Assembly: GCA_029168955.1 (NCBI GenBank)
Contig: JAPDOI010000290.1
Coordinates: 558,001-622,000 of the forward strand
Direction of reading: 5' to 3'
Source of the DNA: Aplectana chamaeleonis
Taxonomy: Eukaryota; Nematoda; Chromadorea; Rhabditida; Cosmocercidae
Length of the DNA: 64,000 bases
Of this stretch, positions 57,691 to 64,000 are shown one piece after another. Both the position numbers and the translations under genes were made by a program. The notes below the pieces were generated by a model, which made no database searches, was not told the DNA's origin, and saw nothing but the letters and a program-made list of their open reading frames with translations. The first letter of the stretch is position 1. The number at the start of each line of letters is the position of its first letter.

Positions 57691-58881
57691 ATCCGAATAA
57701 GACCTTTGCCCGGCCGGCATGCGTTTCGAGCGGCTGTCACAAATACAATTTTTGGGCGAGTATTCCCCTGGCTGCAAACTGCTGTTTGGGATCTTCCTAC
57801 ATACTTACTATTCGTCCAATAATCCTGCTGATCGATTCACAGGCGCAAAAAAAGCCTTGGCGACGGTGCTCGACACCCACTACGGCCGCGTGGGGGCAGT
57901 CTCATTCGGACAGACCTTAGTGAACAGCGCGAGATCATCCAAGTGTAGAACCAGGAACAGAATCAGAATCAGTTGAATAAGAAAATCGTCCTGATAAGAA
58001 TGCAAGTTCAGTGATGGCTCAATAATGGTAAGGAGAAAAATGAAAAAAAGACAAGGTTAAGGTCAGTGGGCATTGCTGAAATGTCGATTTCGAGTCAGCA
58101 GCAAACCCTCTTCTAATGAAATGTGTCGTTGCGGCTACTCATCTCTGCCAAAACGGTTCCATATCAGGGATGAGCCGATTATCCGTTTTCTGTTCATCGG
58201 TTATTTGAGGATAAGGAATAAGAATCGATTCAGGTACTATTTAATGTACTAACATATTCGGGAACTTTCCCACAACTAGTCATGGGATGTCATCTGAATA
58301 TTCATATATCAAAAGTCTATCATTCAGAGGACAGCTTTGAAATGACGTCTTGAAAATTTCAGTGCTATTGGAGGCCTTCCGTTTCCATCCGACTCTGATC
58401 AAGATGTCTCTAAAATGAAGTTCTTCTGATTAACTTTTCCTGCTACAGAAAGCAGCGTCTTTCTTTGATAATTTCGGCCACCACTCTGCTGAGAACATGC
58501 CTGCCCGATGCCTTTCGGGCACCGGCTAGACAGGTCCGCAACTGATTTGAAGGCTCCACGAAAGTTGCTAAGCTTGTTTTACTAGCCGCGAACCTATCAC
58601 TAAACGGTTCATATCACGATCACAGCAGCTTCTTCTGCGAATTTTTTTGCGAGCCTCGTGCCTGCTGCTAACCCACCGAAAGCCTGCAGCTATGACGCTA
58701 TTCATACTCCTCAACGCCAGCGCGTGACGAGTGGGCGCAGCGTTGGAGTAAGAAAGGTCTGACGCCTCGCTCGCGCGGCACGCGCGAGAGGACCGCTCCG
58801 TCATGCGGCGACAGCCGTAACGACTTTTCATCATTTTCATCACTAATCCAACATCGATTTCATTCCGTTCCAAAATAAATG
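57691..58881. other. Non-coding flank between M2 and R2
   Basis: 57840-57925 carries the TCATTCGGACAGACCTTA block shared in reverse with 52878-52975. Nothing else is recognised; the open frames at 57669-57976 are short and in repeats. Confidence 0.4.
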
Positions 58882-58911
58882 AGTTCAGTACTCACTCACT
58901 CACTCATCCCG

Positions 58912-59730
58912 TTAGCTGGCGTCTGGCGGAGCGGGATGCCCTCTCAACCAATACACTGCTGTAGGTGCCATAGGAGCTCGTGCGGCCTGAACGATACGCT
59001 TCCATTCAGTACGGTTTGCAGCAATAAGTTTAGCGTTAGGAACACTGCACCGTTGGGTTTTCAAATCTTCTTCTATATGCTTGAGCCACGTCTTCTTCGG
59101 GGCCGTTCTCTGGATCTTCCACGACGGCGGGCGCTTCCGCCACAGCATACTGTACGGGAGCCGGCCAGCATCCATTCGACATACATGTCCAAACCACCGT
59201 AATCTTCTTGTCTTCAGTTGCTCTTCAACCAGCGGTTGATCCATACAGCTTCTTCTTATGTTATCGTTGCAAATACGGTCACGAATCGTGATCCCAAGAA
59301 TATGTCGCAGGCACCGCAATTGGAAGACTTCCAGCTTGACAAGGTCTGGCTTCAGTAGAGTCCATGTTTCCGAACCATACAGTAGAATCGGAATTATTAG
59401 CGCTCGAAACAATCGCATTTTAGTCTCCAGTGAAACATTGTTTTTCTTCCACAGACACCAACCAAGCGATGCAAACGCACTGGATGCCTGCCCGATCCTG
59501 CTGCATACCTCTGCTGTGGCCGCAACTTTCCGTTCTTGCACGACTGATCCAAGGTATTTGAACTCCTTGACCTGCTGAAGTTCCGCCCCTTCGAAGTGCA
59601 CAGTTGCAGGCGAGCCATCCGATGTCATCACTTTTGTCTTCTCCTGATTTATTCTTAGGCCGTAAGAGCTTGCAACAAGCGCCACTCTATTTATCAGGTA
59701 CGTTGCATCCTCATCGGTATCCGCAAACAC
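58912..59730 (-). pseudogene. R2 reverse transcriptase, after the catalytic box
   Basis: 272 codons: FADTDEDATYLINRVALVASSYGLRINQEKTKVM, VKEFKYLGSVVQ, IPILLYGSETWTLL, FQLRCLRHILGI and RRLRWFGHVCRM, the typical RTE C-terminal module, ending near 58912. The frame is separated from the upstream RT by one extra T in the FADD codons (59746-59750). Confidence 0.92.
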
Positions 59731-59737
59731 TGCACTG

Positions 59738-60421
59738 TCATCCGCAAAACATCAGATCCGAGACGTATCCATTAGTGCTATACTGAACACCTCTTCTGTT
59801 CTCAAAGACCTCCCTCATAATAGCGTCGACGACAGTATTGAAGAGCAACGGCGATATAACATCACCTTGGCGAACTCCAGCTTTAACCTTAAACTCTTCC
59901 GACAGCTTATCTCCAACGCGAACCGAGCTGGAAGAACCTTCATACGTTTTCTGGAGCAGGTTAACTATCTTGTCTGGTACATGTTCGCTATCAAGTGATC
60001 TCCACAGCGCAGGCCAATGAACACAGTCGAATGCAGACTTGAAATCAATGAAAGTGATGACAATTCGCTTTCCAGTGCGGATCCTCTCTTCCATAAGTTG
60101 TCGAAGAGTGAAAACTTGATCACTGCAGCTTCTCCCTGTCCGAAACCCTGCTTGTTCCTCACGAGCGGTCTGTTCTCGATGACGTTGAAGCCTGTTCTGG
60201 ATAATCTTCATGAAGACTTTGCCTACGATTGACAGCAGACTGATCCCTCGGTAATTTTTGCAGTCCCTGGCGTCGCCCTTCTTGTGGATGGGTACAATTA
60301 TTGCACGTTTCCAAGTAGCGGGTATGTTCTCTGACTGCCAGATGAGAGTTATTAGACGATGAAGCTGGAAGTAGCAACACGTTTCCACCCGCTTTGATGG
60401 CCTCAGCAGCAACATTGTCAA
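59738..60421 (-). pseudogene. R2 reverse transcriptase, fingers and palm
   Basis: WKRAIIVPIHKKGDARDCKNYRGISLLSIVGKVF, EEQAGFRTGRSCSDQVF, VITFIDFKSAFDCVH and VRQGDVISPLLFN. The frame runs to DLMFCG, where TTTT replaces TTT and destroys the FADD reading frame. The start near 60390 follows a frame change from the upstream piece. Confidence 0.92.
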
Positions 60422-61010
60422 CGCCTGATGCCCTGCCGTTCTTCAGCGATTTGATAGCAGTCTTCAGTTCCTCCACAGTGGGCTCTGAGCCGAGATCAGA
60501 ATCTTCTGGCGCATCGATTGATGGTGGGTTGGGAAGCGGTCCCTGTGGCGCTTCATGACTGTAGAGTTCACCGAAGAACTGTTGCCAGCGACGAAGACGC
60601 TCTTCCACAGAGCGCACAAACGATCCATCTGCATTCCTAATGCTATCGCTAACGCGTTTCGTCTTCTTTCCAAGCCGCTTGAGTGTCCGATAGAGGGTGC
60701 GATAGTCATGCCTGTTAGCGGACTCCTCCAAATCAGCAGCCACCTTATTCCAGTACAACTCCCTTTCCGCTTTCAGCCTGCAACGAAGTTCTCTGCTGAG
60801 TTGCCGGTATCGATCAAAATTAGTCAGTTTCGCTCGCTTCCTCTCTTCGATGAGTAGCAAGGATTCGTCTGTTATCCACGGCTGGATCCGCCTGCGAGTA
60901 ACAGGGCAAAGTGGTTTTGCACATTCCAAGATGGCGTCTGCTACTTGCCGCTCCTGCTCGTCCACCGATGCATTGTCCGACAATGATGCGAAGCGGTTTG
61001 ACAGTGCCAC
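60159..61010 (-). pseudogene. R2 linker between endonuclease and RT
   Basis: EQERQVADAILECAKPLCPVTRRRIQPWITDESLLLIEERKRAKL, a basic helical linker (LSRELRCRLKAERELYWNKVAADLEESANR), then PTVEELKTAIKSLKNGRASGVDNVAAEAI at the start of RT. After about 60390 the frame is no longer the RT frame. The natural start lies upstream and is lost by 5' truncation. Confidence 0.85.
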
Positions 61011-61027
61011 TTCAGTAGTTCAGTACT

Positions 61028-62190
61028 AACTTCTTCAACCATGATAGTGAACACGTGCACAGATTTAGCTTGCTCGGCAAAGTTAAGGCCCACTCTGATA
61101 CTCTCCCCCATAGCGTCGCCGCTGGAGGATTCGTAGTCTTCGCAAGCGCATCATACGCGTGAGGCGGATAGATAGTGTTCATACTCCACCACCCCGTCCG
61201 CGTGACGCGCGTACGCGCCGGCATCAAGGAGTATGAATAGCACCTAACATCGATCCTACCTTGACCGCCTCTGCGTCGCCATCTTCAGTTTGAAGGCTCG
61301 TGACGACTCAAAATATTCTAAGGTTTGCTAGAGCATACTTTGCCAACGCGTAGCTAGATGCCTCCGAGGACGCGGCTTGAAACGCCGCCCCATTCCATGC
61401 AGCGAGAACTTACGGTTTTTAGCTACGATAGCTGAAACCCGCATATTCTTGTGTCGAGGCTATAAGGGTACGAATTCTGCGCGTATTCTACGTAAAAACG
61501 AAGGCTAAATGCGATACATTGATCTCTTTGACGCTAAACCCGTAGATTCTCGCTATAATTTTGTAGCGAGAGTCTACGGATTTAGCGACAGCCTGTGTTG
61601 GAATGCAATCTCAAACCCGCGCTGGCTACGCGGAACGCAGGGATGCCGTTCGAACAGTGTTGGCCTAGTCAATCCACGAATAACTTGACACTCTGTGGGT
61701 GGTCGTGGAGGGTGACCCCGTGTCGCTCTCTGGAAGACCTTGCTAGGGATAATTTTGGCCGCTGGTATGCTGCAGGCCGTGGGGAAGAAATGCGCTCGAT
61801 CGCAGCGGGGATCGTCTTCCTAGTACGGATCAAGAGTGGGAGAGTCGATCGACCGAGTGCTGCAACGAGAATGAGCGTAGAATATGTGGGTGCTGTAGCG
61901 AGAACCAAATGAGGCTAAACTTTCCGTAATTTACGTAAATTCTTGTGTCAAAAGACTATATGCCTCCGCAACCCTGGGCATCTCTGGTTCCAGTGTGAGG
62001 CATCTAGCTACACGTTGGCGGAGTATGAGACTGTGATTATGCTTGAACTCCCTTATTTTTCATCCGTGCGATCGTATTATTACTGTTCATGATAAACTTC
62101 TTAATGAACTGTACTTCACACCCCTTAACCCCCATGATGTCACAGCTAAGCCTGGTGAATACTAGAGTGAGGACTTTTTAAAAGAGACCG
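61028..62190. other. Non-coding stretch with one strong hairpin
   Basis: No gene recognised. 61533-61555 and 61564-61586 are inverted 23-nt arms (GCTAAACCCGTAGATTCTCG against GCTAAATCCGTAGACTCTCG) matching at 21 of 23 positions with an 8-nt loop. Confidence 0.55.
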
Positions 62191-62196
62191 AACAAA

Positions 62197-62455
62197 CAAA
62201 TTTCGAGCAAATTCGTTCAGTTTTTATTTCGAACGAACGAATTTCGAATGATTTCGTTCATTTTTTATTTCGAACGGAAGAATTTCGTATAAATTCGTTC
62301 ATTCCTTATTTCGAACGAACAAATTTCGCATAAATTCGTTCATTTTTTATTTCGAACGAACGAATTTCGAATAAATTCGTACATTTTTCATTCCAAACGA
62401 ACTAATTTTGAATAAATTCGTTTTTTTTTATTTCGAACGAACGAATATTCGAATG
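62197..62455. repeat. 41-bp tandem array, TTCGAACGAACGAATTTCG
   Basis: About six units at a 41-bp period (62240, 62281 and 62322 mark successive AATTTCG starts). Each unit contains inverted TTCGAA and GAACGAA words. It directly abuts MITE M3. Confidence 0.9.
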
Positions 62456-62465
62456 ACGAATAATT

Positions 62466-62957
62466 TAAAGGCACTGTTCGCGATAAAAATCGCTTTTCTG
62501 TTTTTTCACCTATCTTGAAGCCGGTCCCATTCTGATCCCAATGACGCTACTGGAATCGTACAAGACCTCCTGGGAATGGAGTTATGGTCCCTCAAAAATT
62601 GAGCTATAGAAGCATGGTGGACGAGTTGTCCGAGGCTTGTAACTTCCGTCTTTTGCAGCCGATATATGCGAGCTGACCTGAGTAAAGAGAGAAGTTGAGA
62701 GTGAAGGGAACAACGGGGCTTTGATCGGAAACAATCGCTCATCTCACGGTCTCAAGTGTTCCATTGTTCACGTCGAGAGGCGGAAAGGGGCCGGACTTGC
62801 CCACAGCGGCGGGGTTCGCCCACTTTTCTAAGCTGTTTTGCGGCTCATGGGTAGCTTTTCGTCCCGTTTTTTCGACGCTGTTCTGCTTCTGAGAGCTACG
62901 AGAAGCGTTTGTCACAAAAAATTCGAGGATGAAGTTTATTGCGAACAATGCCTTTAA
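62466..62957. mobile_element. MITE M3
   Basis: Termini TTTAAAGGCACTGTTCGCGA and TTGCGAACAATGCCTTTAA. The interior is collinear with M2 but longer at the right (62755-62930). Confidence 0.85.
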
Positions 62958-64000
62958 GCATCCATTACAATATCGTGCAACTACGAAGTGAGCGGCAATA
63001 ACAAGTTGAATTCTTCTTCTAAAGCTTTATTCCCACCTAAAAATGATGAAATTAATACGGCACGACTCATCTTCAAACCTGTACGGACTACAACGCAAGG
63101 AACGCTACAAAATCAACTTTTCCGCTCTAACTTAGCCTAAGGAGCTTATTCGAGGTGCTGAACATGAATAAGAGGTTCACTTTCGGTGCTTCGAAAGATC
63201 ACGGTAAGTATAGAGTAATTATATGTATAGTTAAAGTCTCCGATATGACTGAAAATTTGCGTAGAGAACCTACCCCTAAACGTTCTCAGATAAAAAGGAG
63301 CTCGACGCTCACTCCGATCTTCCCACTTTCGCGGAGACATGCGATAGGCGAGTGTTAGCCCTCCTGACACGAGAGCGTGCCCATCACGGGCAAAGCGTGC
63401 CCCCCAAAAAGATGCTGGACGCTCAAGACGCTAGTTTCCAAGGAAGGCATACGACGCGGTTCGGAGACAGGACTCGGATGAATGCAATGCGGTCGGTTCA
63501 ATTGCCCAATTTCGCGGTACTTGGCTCCGCTTGGACGCTGGAGGCCCTGCTCAATCGCTGGTGACCCCAATTGGTGCTCGGTGCACTGGCCGGGTCGCGT
63601 GTTGGCGTGCGGCCGCGTCGTGCACCGGTGCGTGAGTATATTTTTGCAAACAAAAAGCTCAGAGGGGCTTATCACCAGGGCAGGAAGCCGCTACTGGCCC
63701 ACGACAGTCGCTACCGCCCCCGCGATAGCTACTACCGTGGGCGACAAAACTTCGGATTTTGCGCTCCACGGCCACTATCCCGCTGGCGGCTTTCAGTGGG
63801 GGGGGGAGCGCGTATTTGTCTTTTTGTCTGAGCCATTAATCCTTCAGAAATTGCGAAAAGGATAGAAGATTCCTGATCCACAGCTCAGAAAAGCCTCTTG
63901 GCGAAGTTTTAGCCACATCGGTGCTATCACTAGAAGGGGGGGGGAGTATCAATTGCCATCCCACTTGAGCTCGCCCATTTTTCCGTGCCGCCGCGCAATT
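62958..64000. other. Right end of window, no gene recognised
   Basis: Open frames around 63355-63865 overlap each other on both strands in GC-rich sequence and have no recognisable motif. From 63955 to the edge the CACTTGAGCTCGCCCATTTT block starts another copy of the MITE core seen at 46275 and in T2/T3; it runs off the window. Confidence 0.45.

Larger units (their letters stand above)
58893..61016 (-). mobile_element. R2: RTE-clade retrotransposon, 5'-truncated
   Basis: 2.1 kb, flanked by the 11-bp duplication AGTTCAGTACT (58882-58892 and 61017-61027). The 3' end (left) is a short TGAG repeat (minus strand), as expected for an RTE tail. It contains only linker and RT; the endonuclease is missing. 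Confidence 0.93.

Noticed and set aside
1..64000. CRISPR array, bacterial operons, rRNA genes
   Set aside because: The repeats are continuous tandem units without unique spacers, and coding content is eukaryotic retrotransposons; no rRNA sequence recognised.

Overview
The window is eukaryotic, repeat-dominated DNA. It contains non-LTR retrotransposons of three kinds, terminal-inverted-repeat (TIR) DNA transposons, foldback/MITE-like palindromes and one long satellite. The only candidate host gene has short introns (54, 54, 63 and 101 bases between its last exons) with T-rich 3' splice sites and GTAAG/GTATG/GTGAG donors. Together with RTE and CR1 elements this suggests a nematode, perhaps a clade V strongylid or rhabditid. 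That is inference, because no marker gene names the species.

Layout. 1-3477: a 113-bp satellite that runs off the left edge. 3986-6134: a candidate multi-exon gene (+), damaged or mis-sequenced at three places. 7155-31204: two 3.4-kb retrotransposons (copies A and F) inserted at one target site, with copy A split by a Russian-doll series of later insertions. 32598-45542: a CR1-like element split by one 3.4-kb copy, abutting another 3.4-kb copy that is itself split by a third. 45543-58880: non-coding accessory DNA made of foldback elements, MITEs and GC-rich palindrome clusters. 58893-61016: a 5'-truncated RTE element. 61028-64000: no recognisable gene, a 41-bp tandem array and another MITE.

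The dominant family is one about 3.35-3.46 kb retrotransposon (copies A, B, C, D, F, G, H; truncated copies E1 and L). Read from 5' to 3', it encodes a GVERNPGP motif like a 2A peptide, a PHD-type C4HC3 zinc finger, an APE-type endonuclease, a reverse transcriptase and a CCHC-type zinc-binding tail. The 3' end is a GAA-rich microsatellite. Target-site duplications (TSDs) of 9-13 bp can be read around most copies. Removing each insertion brings the interrupted hosts back to about the same length, which supports the nesting order.

Nest 1: A (8364-27750) holds E1 (8888-11824) and B (12932-26002). B holds DNA transposon T1 (13329-22985). T1 holds the related transposon T2 (13595-20937). T2 holds an RTE remnant R1 (about 13905-16960) and retrotransposon C (16961-20421). 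Nest 2: CR1-like K holds H; D holds G. All retroelement reading frames carry at least one break, so I annotate them as pseudogenes. C is the least damaged, and G and H are nearly identical, which implies recent activity.
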